From: Lolium rigidum
Lineage: Eukaryota; Streptophyta; Magnoliopsida; Poales; Poaceae
Assembly: GCF_022539505.1 (NCBI RefSeq)
Contig: NC_061514.1
Location: 329,017,090-329,081,089, forward strand
Direction: 5' to 3'
DNA: 64,000 nt
Shown here: positions 33,190 to 45,632 of the stretch, in pieces
How positions within the stretch are numbered: position 1 is the stretch's first letter
How the letters are laid out: every line of letters begins with the position of its first letter
Made by a program: the position numbers and the translations under genes
Notes under the pieces: model-generated
Database searches by the model: none
What the model was told of the DNA's origin: nothing
What the model saw: only the letters and a program-made list of their open reading frames with translations

Positions 33190-34068
33190 CCGCGCGCGCG
33201 CGGGGATGCTGCTTGGGGTTTTCAGTTTTTTCTTCTCGCCGTGACAAGTGGAATGTCATATTTTCAGAACAAATTATGATTTGCCAATCTGCTTTACGAA
33301 ATACTCCACAGTATTTTCACGTGTAAGGATGATGTGTGTACATTTGTTTTTTCCCGTTTGAAGCATTTTTGTCTCGAAAAGGAAGAAGCGATAAAACATG
33401 AAAAAGTAGGAAAACAAGAAGACACCTTCTCGATGCGAAGGCACATTTACCTGTCTGCACCAGGGCCAACCAAGCCCACCATGTGCATTTTCGCACAATT
33501 TATATGCAAAATCATGAAATTTGTGAGAAAGATTTTTTTGTTCACTGTGATCGTGAGAAAGAAATTTGTGCCTCAACAAAGCATCCAATTTTGGATTTTC
33601 AATGATGTTCCTTTCTTTGCTGTCTTGTATAGTTCAAAGATTTTTTTTGTTCACTCGTGATCGTGAGAAAGAAATTTGTGCCTCAACAAAGCATCCAATT
33701 TTGAATTTTCAATGATGTTCCTTCCTTTACTAAACCCACAATTGAAATTCAAAATGTTTACAAAGTTATTCAGAGCAACAAGTTTTGTCATGAAGTTCAA
33801 GCAACTTGTCAACAATATCATTATCAACTTTCATCATATCTCTCAAATACTCTACCTCCCCGTGATTCTCAATGTTTTATATACCTTGGCCTCTACGGAC
33901 ATAGACGTTCTAGTAAAGCTTTTCCATAGCAAGAATCCTAAGTTTTCAATTTGGTGTCATGACATTGCGAAGTTCCCTGTTTATATTTGTGGGCATCCTA
34001 AAAATAATTATTATCTCGTTTTCTATATATACCTGAGCAATTACAATCGGGTAGGCATTGAGCAATAT

Positions 34069-35075
34069 GGAATACTGCAAGGTTGAAGCAGGTTCTGTTG
34101 TTGATATTTTGGGCCTTAGCAGAGTTGGACTTGCAGTAAGTAAAACCTATTGTGAATAGTTATGTACCTGAGTCCGGAAAGTGAGCTTTGGCACTAGAAC
34201 TTTCATTTTTAGGTTGCTGAGGGGGCAAAAACATGCGGTCCTTCTCAGATTATTGGCATTGACCTTGATACCAAAAGTTTGATGTTGGTATGGTTAAAAT
34301 TCCCCTAAATTTATTCGTTCTACATTTTCTTCCCCTAAAAGCTTTAAAACTAGTATGATATTTTCCTCTTCATCTACATGATCTTTGTAATTCAATGCGG
34401 AGAACAACTCACATATGTGTTGTCTTCTAGAAGTTGAAAGTGCTTTCTGCTAGAATGTTTGGTTGCTATGAGTAGAAGCTAAAATTGTTCTCCCTAGTCT
34501 AGGTTGTTCGGGTTATATCCCACTAACACTATCTAGAATCCGATTAATATGAACCAGATGTTTCCATCTGTTTTTAATCCTTTTTTCTCAATGCACTGAG
34601 CAACATTGATGCACCATGCTGAATCACATTGCTTTTTAAAGCAGATTAAGATCTAGATATCATGATAATCTACTTTTCCTCTCAAGTTTAATAATATGCC
34701 AGTATTAGTATGTGTTACAAGCGCATCCTTTCAAACTCGATGCTCACTTCTCACATTGCTTATTTCTCCCTCCAATCCATAATTAGTGTTCAAATTTGAA
34801 CGAAAATCAAGACACCTTATTGTGGATCGATGGGAGTACAATCGATCACATTGCCCTTCTTTCTAGTTGCTTCAGTACCATTTAGCGATCAAATTTTTAT
34901 TGTAGTTCTTTCTCCTCCATTGTTGTTTGAAGCTGAGAACTTCGGTGTCACAGGATTTGTGAGCCTAAAATACCATGACGAACCAATCCAGCAGGCCATA
35001 ATTGACCTTGCGGATAGTGGCGTGGATTAAAGTTTTGAATATATCATGTGGGTGGCACTTGAATGCTGACAGAAG
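34069..35075 (+). pseudogene. Class III alcohol dehydrogenase (GSNOR/FDH-like) pseudogene, unit 1
   Basis: Three exons are readable. The first (34069-34135) gives WNTA and, one base out of frame, VEAGSVVDILGLSRVGLA, the Rossmann GxGxxG region with its first glycines altered. The second (34213-34287) gives VAEGAKTCGPSQIIGIDLDT. The third (about 34934-35075) gives [20 protein letters not shown] and [10 protein letters not shown], a stop in place of Tyr, then SFE and VALEC. Donors GTAAGT, GTATGG and GTAAGC and an acceptor TTTTTAG are in the positions expected for an ADH gene. Upstream, around 33870-34010, weaker similarity (LYTLASTDID; FPVYICGHP) may be the catalytic-zinc exon, with the cysteine lost. 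The IIGIDLDTK and VTGFV..K.HD.PIQQ wording fits the class III (glutathione-dependent formaldehyde dehydrogenase) branch. It is inactive because of the frameshift, the stop and the missing C-terminal exons. Confidence 0.8.
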
Positions 35076-36740
35076 GTAAGCTAGGGTTGGAGCTTTTCAA
35101 TTCTATTGTTGTCATTTTTGTCTATGCAGCTGCAATTATGCACAGGCAAAGATGTTATGTATTTTCTCCATAGCCGACCATCTTGTGTTGTTCTTGTGCA
35201 AGGACAATGAGGACTAGATGACCGTGAGGGTAAGTTGCAGCATGAGGCATTATCACTTGTAAGCTAGAAGCCAGGGTACAAGGGAGACGTTGTCATCTGC
35301 CCATCCCTGGAGGAGCATGATTGCAATGTGTGTGCAGCCAATGTTTCAGATTCATCATGTATGTGCTGTATGTAACCGTCCCAAGACTGAGTGTGAAACT
35401 TTTGAGCTTGGTATTGGTTGTTTAGTGTCGTGGGTTTTCTGGTTGGTTCAACCTCTGGTATTGTTGAATTTCACCTGAGGTGTGCTGTTTGCACTTCGGT
35501 AGTTTGTGAAGTATATATATTGTTTACTTTGTGATTCGGAGGCAGCAAAACAACCAAACTTCTTGTCGAAATTTTCAATATTTGATTAAACCTTAGCTGA
35601 TTATCTAGCCAAACTTTTACTTCTGTTCTTAGTGATAATTATTGAATTTTCACTCGTTTTTCTTGATGCGCTTGTAAACAACACTAACAAATAATTTGGC
35701 CAAATTAAGCTAGTTTGGAGTCCACTTGAGAATGGTTTCTTAGTACCGAAGGAACAATGGTTTCTTGGTACGAAAGGAACACTTGTTTCTTGCTGAATTG
35801 AATCAGCATGCGCGCACTTGTCTGCAAATTTTTAGACATAGCGCGCCTGAACAATGCTTAATTATATCTATCCGGAATGTTTCATCGGGTAAAACAGGAC
35901 CGTGATGCCATCGTTTGTAAAACAAAATATTGATCCAGAAATGTTAAGAAAGGTCTAGTACCTCTTCAACAGCAAGAAAATCTTTCATACAAGTTGATTA
36001 TCCGCAACCTACAGAACGAATGAAACACATAAAAGAAAAGCAAAGAGAGAAAAGGATCGTACGTGTACAATAAAATACGTAAGAAGAATACAACATAACG
36101 CTCATGCCTGAAAATAAGAAAAAAGATGTTTCATTTTGGTGACAAGAAACTTAAAGAACGTAGATTGCGGAATTACGAGTAGCTAGCATCTAGCAACAGA
36201 GAAATTATAGGGAGAGATAGTGGTGTTTTCCTCCCGCAGATCCTTCTCCTAAAAAATAGGTCTATCCAAGCATGCTACATCATAACTATCCTCTAGAAAA
36301 ACTGAACAGTCGGTCAATTACTCAGATCAATTACCATCCCAATATCCCATGCATGGATGCCATCACACAGTAATTAAATGTGACATGCACGATTTACGGG
36401 AATTTGACCATACACCGGCCGATCCGTGGCATTATGAAATAGCAGTCGTCCATGAACTCGGAAAACACCAAACAGATCGGAGATCAGAGAGTCCTATCAT
36501 CTTCTTTACTCCGGACCTCAGCCCATGCGCGAATAGTACTAACACCAAAATTTTAGCTTCTTCCCGCCCTACTCTTTTCGTCTCTCGAATTTTGAATCAT
36601 TCCAAAACCTCTATAAGTACCAAAAGGGGTAGAGCCTACGCGTGCGTCGCGTGTGACTTATACTTTGACTCTTGCTCGGAGAGGAGAGGAGAGGAGAGGA
36701 GGCCACCTTACTAAATCATCAGCATCACCACCGTCCTAGA

Positions 36741-37635
36741 ATGGGGGAACATGGTGAAGATGGCTGCATGAGTTGTTCGTCGTCCTGGGCTAATATCTCC
36801 GTTGGTCCGTCCAGCCTCAAGCGAGCTCGATCCGTCTAACGAGTAACCCCATGCATGCCTTTTCTTCTTCTTCTCAACGTTTAAGGATATGTTTTTTGAG
36901 TGCATCTTATATGGACGCGCTGATTGATTTTATCCATGTTTCCTTTCCCATCTATCGATGCATGCTCCCAATTCTATATTTTCTTTTATCTTCCGGTTCC
37001 ATCGATACGTCTTGGTTCGATAGCGGTCAGTCAGCAAAAGAACACAACAAACATGCTTATTTTTAGCGAATCGGCAAGAGAGGGCGGTGCTGGCCGCGGC
37101 CTCCTTCGCCGGCGCGAAAGACAGGATGTGCTGGAGCAGATGGTCGGGGAGGGCGGATAGGGCTGTCGGCGGCGGCCATCGTGGATATGCCTGGGCGTCC
37201 CGTATCCGTTAGGTTTTTCCTCCGGAATGAATCCGCTCTCCATCTCGAGACATTGTTGTACACGTGGTCTCCCCAAAACTGGCTCCCATCAGCGACGTGC
37301 ATCTCCTCAAGGTCCACGGCGTTCTTCGCGAGAAACTTGGCGAGCTGGACGGGGAAACAGGTTGAGCTGATTGGTTTTCCAGTTTTTTTCTTCTCGCCGT
37401 GACAAGTGGAATGTCATATTTTCAGAACAAATTATGATTTGCCAATCTGCTTTACGAATACTCCACAGTACGTATTTTCACGTCGAGGAGCTCCTCGGCT
37501 GCTGGGAGGATCTCAAGGCCCCGGTGTTCGTCCGGCTCGTCGGCCGCTTCTACGGCGACCTCTCGCATGGACCTATTCGCCGGCCTCGACGACGACGACG
37601 TGTCGTCCGAGTCGTCCGATGATTCGTTCGTTTGA
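36741..37635 (+). pseudogene. Small two-exon gene, unit 2
   Basis: Exon 1 is 36741-36842 and exon 2 is 37488-37635. The TAA stop is present as in unit 1. The last two exon bases before the donor are GA instead of AG. Exon 2 has the same one-base insertion as unit 1. Confidence 0.5.
37070..37366 (-). pseudogene. Chimeric F-box-family fragment, unit 2
   Basis: Same structure and junction as unit 1. One extra base in the F-box piece shifts the reading frame after MAAADS, so even the short F-box peptide is broken here. Confidence 0.9.
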
Positions 37636-38515
37636 CCGCGCGCGCGGGGATGCTGCTTGGGGTTTTCAGTTTTTTCTTCTCGCCGTGACAAGTGGAATGT
37701 CATATTTTCAGAACAAATTATGATTTGCCAATCTGCTTTACGAAATACTCCACAGTATTTTCACGTGTAAGGATGATGTGTGTACATTTGTTTTTTCCCC
37801 GTTTGAAGCATTTTTGTCTCGAAAAGGAAGAAGCGATAAAACATGAAAAAGTAGGAAAACAAGAAGACACCTTCTCGATGCGAAGGCACATTTACTCGTC
37901 CGCACCGGGGCCAACCAAGCCCACCATGTGCATTTTCGCACAATTTATATGCAAAATCATGAAATTTGTGAGAAAGATTTTTTTGTTCACTCGTGATCTG
38001 TGAGAAAGAAATTTGTGCCTCAACAAAGCATCCAATTTTGGATTTTCAATGATGTTCCTTTCTTTGCTGTCTTGTATAGTTCAAAGATTTTTTTTGTTCA
38101 CTCGTGATCTGTGAGAAAGAAATTTGTGCCTCAACAAAGCATCCAATTTTGAATTTTCAATGATGTTCCTTCCTTTACTAAACCCACAATTGAAATTCAA
38201 AATGTTTACAAAGTTATTCAGAGCAACAAGTTTTGTCATGAAGTTCAAGCAACTTGTCAACAATATCATTATCAACTTTCATCATATCTCTCAAATACTC
38301 TACCTCCCCGTGATTCTCAATGTTTTATATACCTTGGCCTCTACGGACATAGACGTTCTAGTAAAGCTTTTCCATAGCAAGAATCCTAAGTTTTCAATTT
38401 GGTGTCATGACATTGCGAAGTTCCCTGTTTATATTTGTGGGCATCCTAAAAATAATTATTATCTCGTTTTCTATATATACTCGAGCAATTACAATCGGGT
38501 AGGCATTGAGCAATA

Positions 38516-39525
38516 TGGAATACTGCAAGGTTGAAGCAGGTTCTGTTGTTGATATTTTGGGCCTTAGCAGAGTTGGACTTGCAGTAAGTAAAACCTATTG
38601 TGAATAGTTATGTACCTGAGTCCGGAAAGTGAGCTTTGGCACTAGAACTTTCATTTTTAGGTTGCTGAGGGGGCAAAAACATGCGGTCCTTCTCAGATTA
38701 TTGGCATTGACCTTGATACCAAAAGTTTGATGTTGGTATGGTTAAAATTCCCCTAAATTTATTCGTTCTACATTTTCTTCCCCTAAAAGCTTTAAAACTA
38801 GTATGATATTTTCCTCTTCATCTACATGATCTTTGTAATTCAATGCGGAGAACAACTCACATATGTGTTGTCTTCTAGAAGTTGAAAGTGCTTTCTGCTA
38901 GAATGTTTGGTTGCTATGAGTAGAAGCTAAAATTGTTCTCCCTAGTCTAGGTTGTTCGGGTTATATCCCACTAACACTATCTAGAATCCGATTAATATGA
39001 ACCAGATGTTTCCATCTGTTTTTAATCCTTTTTTTCTCAATGCACTGAGCAACATTGATGCACCATGCTGAATCACATTGCTTTTTAAAGCAGATTAAGA
39101 TCTAGATATCATGATAATCTACTTTTCCTCTCAAGTTTAATAATATGCCAGTATTAGTATGTGTTACAAGCACATCCTTTCAAACTCGATGCTCACTTCT
39201 CACATTGCTTATTTCTCCCTCCAATCCATAATTAGTGTTCAAATTTGAACGAAAATCAAGACACCTTATTGTGGATCGATGGGAGTACAATCGATCACAT
39301 TGCCCTTCTTTCTAGTTGCTTCAGTACCATTTAGCGATCAAATTTTTATTGTAGTTCTTTCTCCTCCATTGTTGTTTGAAGCTGAGAACTTCGGTGTCAC
39401 AGGATTTGTGAGCCTAAAATACCATGACGAACCAATCCAGCAGGCCATAATTGACCTTGCGAGATAGTGGCGTGGATTAAAGTTTTGAATATATCATGTG
39501 GGTGGCACTTGAATGCCGACAGAAG
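38516..39525 (+). pseudogene. ADH class III-like pseudogene, unit 2
   Basis: Same exons and lesions as unit 1, with an additional base in exon 3 (CTTGCGAGATAG for CTTGCGGATAG near 39460) that breaks the frame at the end of IIDLA. Confidence 0.8.
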
Positions 39526-41190
39526 GTAAGCTAGGGTTGGAGCTTTTCAATTCTATTGTTGTCATTTTTGTCTATGCAGCTGCAATTATGCACAGGCAAA
39601 GATGTTATGTATTTTCTCCATAGCCGACCATCTTGTGTTGTTCTTGTGCAAGGACAATGAGGACTAGATGACCGTGAGGGTAAGTTGCAGCATGAGGCAT
39701 TATCACTTGTAAGCTAGAAGCCAGGGTACAAGGGAGACGTTGTCATCTGCCCATCCCCGGAGGAGCATGATTGCAATGTGTGTGCAGCCAATGTTTCAGA
39801 TTCATCATGTATGTGCTGTATGTAACCGTCCCAAGACTGAGTGTGAAACTTTTGAGCTTGGTATTGGTTGTTTAGTGTCGTGGGTTTTCTGGTTGGTTCA
39901 ACCTCCGGTATTGTTGAATTTCACCTGAGGTGTGCTGTTTGCACTTCGGTAGTTTGTGAAGTATATATATTGTTTACTTTGTGATTCGGAGGCAGCAAAA
40001 CAACCAAACTTCTTGTCGAAATTTTCAATATTTGATTAAACCTTAGCTGATTATCTAGCCAAACTTTTACTTCTGTTCTTAGTGATAATTATTGAATTTT
40101 CACTCGTTTTTCTTGATGCGCTTGTAAACAACACTAACAAATAATTTGGCCAAATTAAGCTAGTTTGGAGTCCACTTGAGAATGGTTTCTTAGTACCGAA
40201 GGAACAATGGTTTCTTGGTACGAAAGGAACACTTGTTTCTTGCTGAATTGAATCAGCATGCGCGCACTTGTCCGCAAATTTTTAGACATAGCGCGCCTGA
40301 ACAATGCTTAATTATATCTATCCAGAATGTTTCATCGGGTAAAACAGGACCGTGATGCCATCGTTTGTAAAACAAAATATTGATCCAGAAATGTTAAGAA
40401 AGGTCTAGTACCTCTTCAACAGCAAGAAAATCTTTCATACAAGTTGATTATCCGCAACCTACAGAACGAATGAAACACATAAAAGAAAAGCAAAGAGAGA
40501 AAAGGATCGTACGTGTACAATAAAATACGTAAGAAGAATACAACATAACGCTCATGCCTGAAAATAAGAAAAAAGATGTTTCATTTTGGTGACAAGAAAC
40601 TTAAAGAACGTAGATTGCGGAATTACGAGTAGCTAGCATCTAGCAACAGAGAAATTATAGGGAGAGATAGTGGTGTTTTCCTCCCGCAGATCCTTCTCCT
40701 AAAAAATAGGTCTATCCAAGCATGCTACATCATAACTATCCTCTAGAAAAACTGAACAGTCGGTCAATTACTCAGATCAATTACCATCCCAATATCCCAT
40801 GCATGGATGCCATCACACAGTAATTAAATGTGACATGCACGATTTACGGGAATTTGACCATACACCGGCCGATCTGTGGCATTATGAAATAGCAGTCGTC
40901 CATGAACTGGAAAACACCAAACAGATCGGAGATCGAGAGAGTCCTATCATCTTCTTTACTCCAGACCTCAGCCCATGCGCGAATAGTACTAACACCAAAA
41001 TTTTAGCTTCTTCCCGCCCTACTCTTTTCGTCTCTCGAATTTTGAATCATTCCAAAACCTCTATAAGTACCAAAAGGGGTAGAGCCTATGCGTGCGTCGC
41101 GTGTGACTTAGACTTTGACTCTTGCTCGGAGAGGAGAGGAGAGGAGAGGAGGCCACCTTACTAAATCATCAGCATCACCACCGTCCTAGA

Positions 41191-42084
41191 ATGGGGGAAC
41201 ATGGTGAAGATGGCTGCATGAGTTGTTCGTCGTCCTGGGCTAATATCTCCGTTGGTCCATCCAGCCTCAAGCGAGCTCGATCCGTCTAACAGGTAACCCC
41301 ATGCATGCCTTTTCTTCTTCTTCTCAACGTTTAAGGATATGTTTTTTGAGTGCATCTTATATGGACGCGCTGATTGATTTTATCCATGTTTCCTTTCCCA
41401 TCTATCGATGCATGCTCCCAATTCTATATTTTCTTTTATCTTCTGGTTCCATCAGTACGTCTTGGTTCGGTAGCGGTCAGTCAGCAAAAGAACACAACAA
41501 ACATGCTTATTTTTAGCGAATCGGCAAGAGAGGGCGGTGCTGGCCGCGGCCTCCTTCGCCGGCGCGAAAGACGAGGATGTGCTGGAGCAGATGGTCGGGG
41601 AGGGCGGATAGGCTGTCGGCGGCGGCCATCGTGGATATGCACTGGGCGTCCCGTATCCGTTAGGTTTTTCCTCCGGAATGAATCCGCTCTCCATCTCGAG
41701 ACATTGTTGTACACGTGGTCTCCCCAAAACTGGCTCCCATCAGCGACGTGCATCTCCTCAAGGTCCACGGCGTTCTTCGCGAGAAACTTGGCGAGCTGGA
41801 CGGGGAAACGAGTTGAGCTGATTGGTTTTCCAGTTTTTTCTTCTCGCCGTGACAAGTGGAATGTCATATTTTCAGAACAAATTATGATTTGCCAATCTGC
41901 TTTACGAATACTCCACATTACGTATTTTCACGTCGAGGAGCTCCTCGGCTGCTGGGAGGATCTCAAGGCCCCGGTGTTCGTCCGGCTCGTCGGCCGCTTC
42001 TACGGCGACCTCTGCATGGACCTATTCGCCGGCCTCGACGACGACGACGTGTCGTCCGAGTCGTCTGATGATTCGTCTGTTTGA
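41191..42084 (+). pseudogene. Small two-exon gene, unit 3
   Basis: Exon 1 is 41191-41292 with donor AG|GTAACC; exon 2 is 41938-42084 and intact through the acidic tail. Apart from the shared TAA one codon before the splice site, this copy has no visible lesion, so together with unit 4 it is the best template for judging the family. Confidence 0.5.
41520..41817 (-). pseudogene. Chimeric F-box-family fragment, unit 3
   Basis: Same structure as unit 1. There are extra bases in the F-box piece (GACGAGG) and at the junction (GCACTGGGCG), and the inner boundary reads AACGAGTTGAG. Confidence 0.9.
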
Positions 42085-42961
42085 CCGCGCGCGCGCGGGG
42101 ATGCTGCTTGGGGTTTTCAGTTTTTCTTCTCGCCGTGACAAGTGGAATGTCATATTTTCAGAACAAATTATGATTTGCCAATCTGCTTTACGAAATACTC
42201 CACAGTATTTTCACGTGTAAGGATGATGTGTGTACATTTGTTTTTTCCCCGTTTGAAGCATTTTTGTCTCGAAAAGGAAGAAGCGATAAAACATGAAAAA
42301 GTAGGAAAACAAGAAGACACCTTCTCGATGCGAAGGCACATTTACCTGTCTGCACCAGGGCCAACCAAGCCCACCATGTGCATTTTCGCACAATTTATAT
42401 GCAAAATCATGAAATTTGTGAGAAAGATTTTTTTGTTCACTGTGACTGTGAGAAAGAAATTTGTGCCTCAACAAAGCATCCAATTTTGGATTTTCAATGA
42501 TGTTCCTTTCTTTGCTGTCTTGTATAGTTCAAAGATTTTTTTTGTTCACTGTGACTGTGAGAAAGAAATTTGTGCCTCAACAAAGCATCCAATTTTGAAT
42601 TTTCAATGATGTTCCTTCCTTTACTAAACCCACAATTGAAATTCAAAATGTTTACAAAGTTATTCAGAGCAACAAGTTTTGTCATGAAGTTCAAGCAACT
42701 TGTCAACAATATCATTATCAACTTTCATCATATCTCTCAAATACTCTACCTCCCCGTGATTCTCAATGTTTTATATACCTTGGCCTCTACGGACATAGAC
42801 GTTCTAGTAAAGCTTTTCCATAGCAAGAATCCTAAGTTTTCAATTTGGTGTCATGACATTGCGAAGTTCCCTGTTTATATTTGTGGGCATCCTAAAAATA
42901 ATTATTATCTCGTTTTCTATATATACCTGAGCAATTACAATCGGGTAGGCATTGAGCAATA

Positions 42962-43968
42962 TGGAATACTGCAAGGTTGAAGCAGGTTCTGTTGTTGATA
43001 TTTTGGGCCTTAGCAGAGTTGGACTTGCAGTAAGTAAAACCTATTGTGAATAGTTATGTACCTGAGTCCGGAAAGTGAGCTTTGGCACTAGAACTTTCAT
43101 TTTTAGGTTGCTGAGGGGCAAAAACATGCGGTCCTTCTCAGATTATTGGCATTGACCTTGATACCAAAAGTTTGATGTTGGTATGGTTAAAATTCCCCTA
43201 AATTTATTCGTTCTACATTTTCTTCCCCTAAAAGCTTTAAAACTAGTATGATATTTTCCTCTTCATCTACATGATCTTTGTAATTCAATGCGGAGAACAA
43301 CTCACATATGTGTTGTCTTCTAGAAGTTGAAAGTGCTTTCTGCTAGAATGTTTGGTTGCTATGAGTAGAAGCTAAAATTGTTCTCCCTAGTCTAGGTTGT
43401 TCGGGTTATATCCCACTAACACTATCTAGAATCCGATTAATATGAACCAGATGTTTCCATCTGTTTTTAATCCTTTTTTCTCAATGCACTGAGCAACATT
43501 GATGCACCATGCTGAATCACATTGCTTTTTAAAGCAGATTAAGATCTAGATATCATGATAATCTACTTTTCCTCTCAAGTTTAATAATATGCCAGTATTA
43601 GTATGTGTTACAAGCGCATCCTTTCAAACTCGATGCTCACTTCTCACATTGCTTATTTCTCCCTCCAATCCATAATTAGTGTTCAAATTTGAACGAAAAT
43701 CAAGACACCTTATTGTGGATCGATGGGAGTACAATCGATCACATTGCCCTTCTTTCTAGTTGCTTCAGTACCATTTAGCGATCAAATTTTTATTGTAGTT
43801 CTTTCTCCTCCATTGTTGTTTGAAGCTGAGAACTTCGGTGTCACAGGATTTGTGAGCCTAAAATACCATGACGAACCAATCCAGCAGGCCATAATTGACC
43901 TTGCAGATAGTGGCGTGGATTAAAGTTTTGAATATATCATGTGGGTGGCACTTGAATGCTGACAGAAG
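42962..43968 (+). pseudogene. ADH class III-like pseudogene, unit 3
   Basis: Same exons and lesions as unit 1. One G is missing at the start of exon 2 (GAGGGGCAAAAA), which adds a frameshift relative to units 1 and 2. Confidence 0.8.
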
Positions 43969-45632
43969 GTAAGCTAGGGTTGGAGCTTTTCAATTCTATT
44001 GTTGTCATTTTTGTCTATGCAGCTGCAATTATGCACAGGCAAAGATGTTATGTATTTTCTCCATAGCCGACCATCTTGTGTTGTTCTTGTGCAAGGACAA
44101 TGAGGACTAGATGACCGTGAGGGTAAGTTGCAGCATGAGGCATTATCACTTGTAAGCTAGAAGCCAGGGTACAAGGGAGACGTTGTCATCTGCCCATCCC
44201 TGGAGGAGCATGATTGCAATGTGTGTGCAGCCAATGTTTCAGATTCATCATGTATGTGCTGTATGTAACCGTCCCAAGACTGAGTGTGAAACTTTTGAGC
44301 TTGGTATTGGTTGTTTAGTGTCGTGGGTTTTCTGGTTGGTTCAACCTCTGGTATTGTTGAATTTCACCTGAGGTGTGCTGTTTGCACTTCGGTAGTTTGT
44401 GAAGTATATATATTGTTTACTTTGTGATTCGGAGGCAGCAAAACAACCAAACTTCTTGTCGAAATTTTCAATATTTGATTAAACCTTAGCTGATTATCTA
44501 GCCAAACTTTTACTTCTGTTCTTAGTGATAATTATTGAATTTTCACTCGTTTTTCTTGATGCGCTTGTAAACAACACTAACAAATAATTTGGCCAAATTA
44601 AGCTAGTTTGGAGTCCACTTGAGAATGGTTTCTTAGTACCGAAGGAACAATGGTTTCTTGGTACGAAAGGAACACTTGTTTCTTGCTGAATTGAATCAGC
44701 ATGCGCGCACTTGTCTGCAAATTTTTAGACATAGCGCGCCTGAACAATGCTTAATTATATCTATCCAGAATGTTTCATCGGGTAAAACAGGACCGTGATG
44801 CCATCGTTTGTAAAACAAAATATTGATCCAGAAATGTTAAGAAAGGTCTAGTACCTCTTCAACAGCAAGAAAATCTTTCATACAAGTTGATTATCCGCAA
44901 CCTACAGAACGAATGAAACACATAAAAGAAAAGCAAAGAGAGAAAAGGATCGTACGTGTACAATAAAATACGTAAGAAGAATACAACATAACGCTCATGC
45001 CTGAAAATAAGAAAAAAGATGTTTCATTTTGGTGACAAGAAACTTAAAGAACGTAGATTGCGGAATTACGAGTAGCTAGCATCTAGCAACAGAGAAATTA
45101 TAGGGAGAGATAGTGGTGTTTTCCTCCCGCAGATCCTTCTCCTAAAAAATAGGTCTATCCAAGCATGCTACATCATAACTATCCTCTAGAAAAACTGAAC
45201 AGTCGGTCAATTACTCAGATCAATTACCATCCCAATATCCCATGCATGGATGCCATCACACAGTAATTAAATGTGACATGCACGATTTACGGGAATTTGA
45301 CCATACACCGGCCGATCTGTGGCATTATGAAATAGCAGTCGTCCATGAACTGGAAAACACCAAACAGATCAGAGATCAGAGAGTCCTATCATCTTCTTTA
45401 CTCCAGACCTCAGCCCATGCGCGAATAGTACTAACACCAAAATTTTAGCTTCTTCCCGCCCTACTCTTTTCGTCTCTCGAATTTTGAATCATTCCAAAAC
45501 CTCTATAAGTACCAAAAGGGGTAGAGCCTACGCGTGCGTCGCGTGTGACTTAGACTTTGACTCTTGCTCGGAGAGGAGAGGAGAGGAGAGGAGGCCACCT
45601 TACTAAATCATCAGCATCACCACCGTCCTAGA

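Larger units (their letters stand above)
30675..35118 (+). repeat. 4.44-kb array, unit 1
   Basis: First of 3.7 head-to-tail units. Using TGTCTATGCAGCTGCAATTA as the anchor, starts are 30675, 35119, 39569 and 44012, giving periods of 4444, 4450 and 4443 bp. Contents in order are: unrecognised sequence with a 62-codon frame at 30846; an AT-rich promoter region; a TATA box; a small two-exon gene with the F-box chimera in its intron; a 109-bp tandem duplication (ATTTGTGCCTCAACAAAGC near 33565 and 33674); and an alcohol dehydrogenase pseudogene. Divergence among units is very low. This unit has a one-base insertion in exon 2 of the small gene. Confidence 0.95.
35119..39568 (+). repeat. 4.45-kb array, unit 2
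   Basis: Same order of contents as unit 1. Distinguishing differences cluster at CAG/CTG sites, for example CATCGATACG for CATCAGTACG (37001), AACGAGTAAC for AACAGGTAAC (36838), and ACTCGAGCAA for ACCTGAGCAA (38479). It has an extra G in the F-box start region (GATAGGGCTG near 37157). Confidence 0.95.
39569..44011 (+). repeat. 4.44-kb array, unit 3
   Basis: Same order of contents. Differences include CCATCCCCGG for CCATCCCTGG (39755), GACGAGGATG for GACAGGATG (41573) and GCACTGGGCG for GCCTGGGCG (41640). Exon 2 of the small gene is in frame in this unit. Confidence 0.95.

Noticed and set aside
33334..34086. Array frames of 90-155 codons rich in K/F/I
   Set aside because: They cross a 109-bp tandem duplication and differ between units by frame; the only credible protein signal is the weak ADH-like part noted with the ADH pseudogene.
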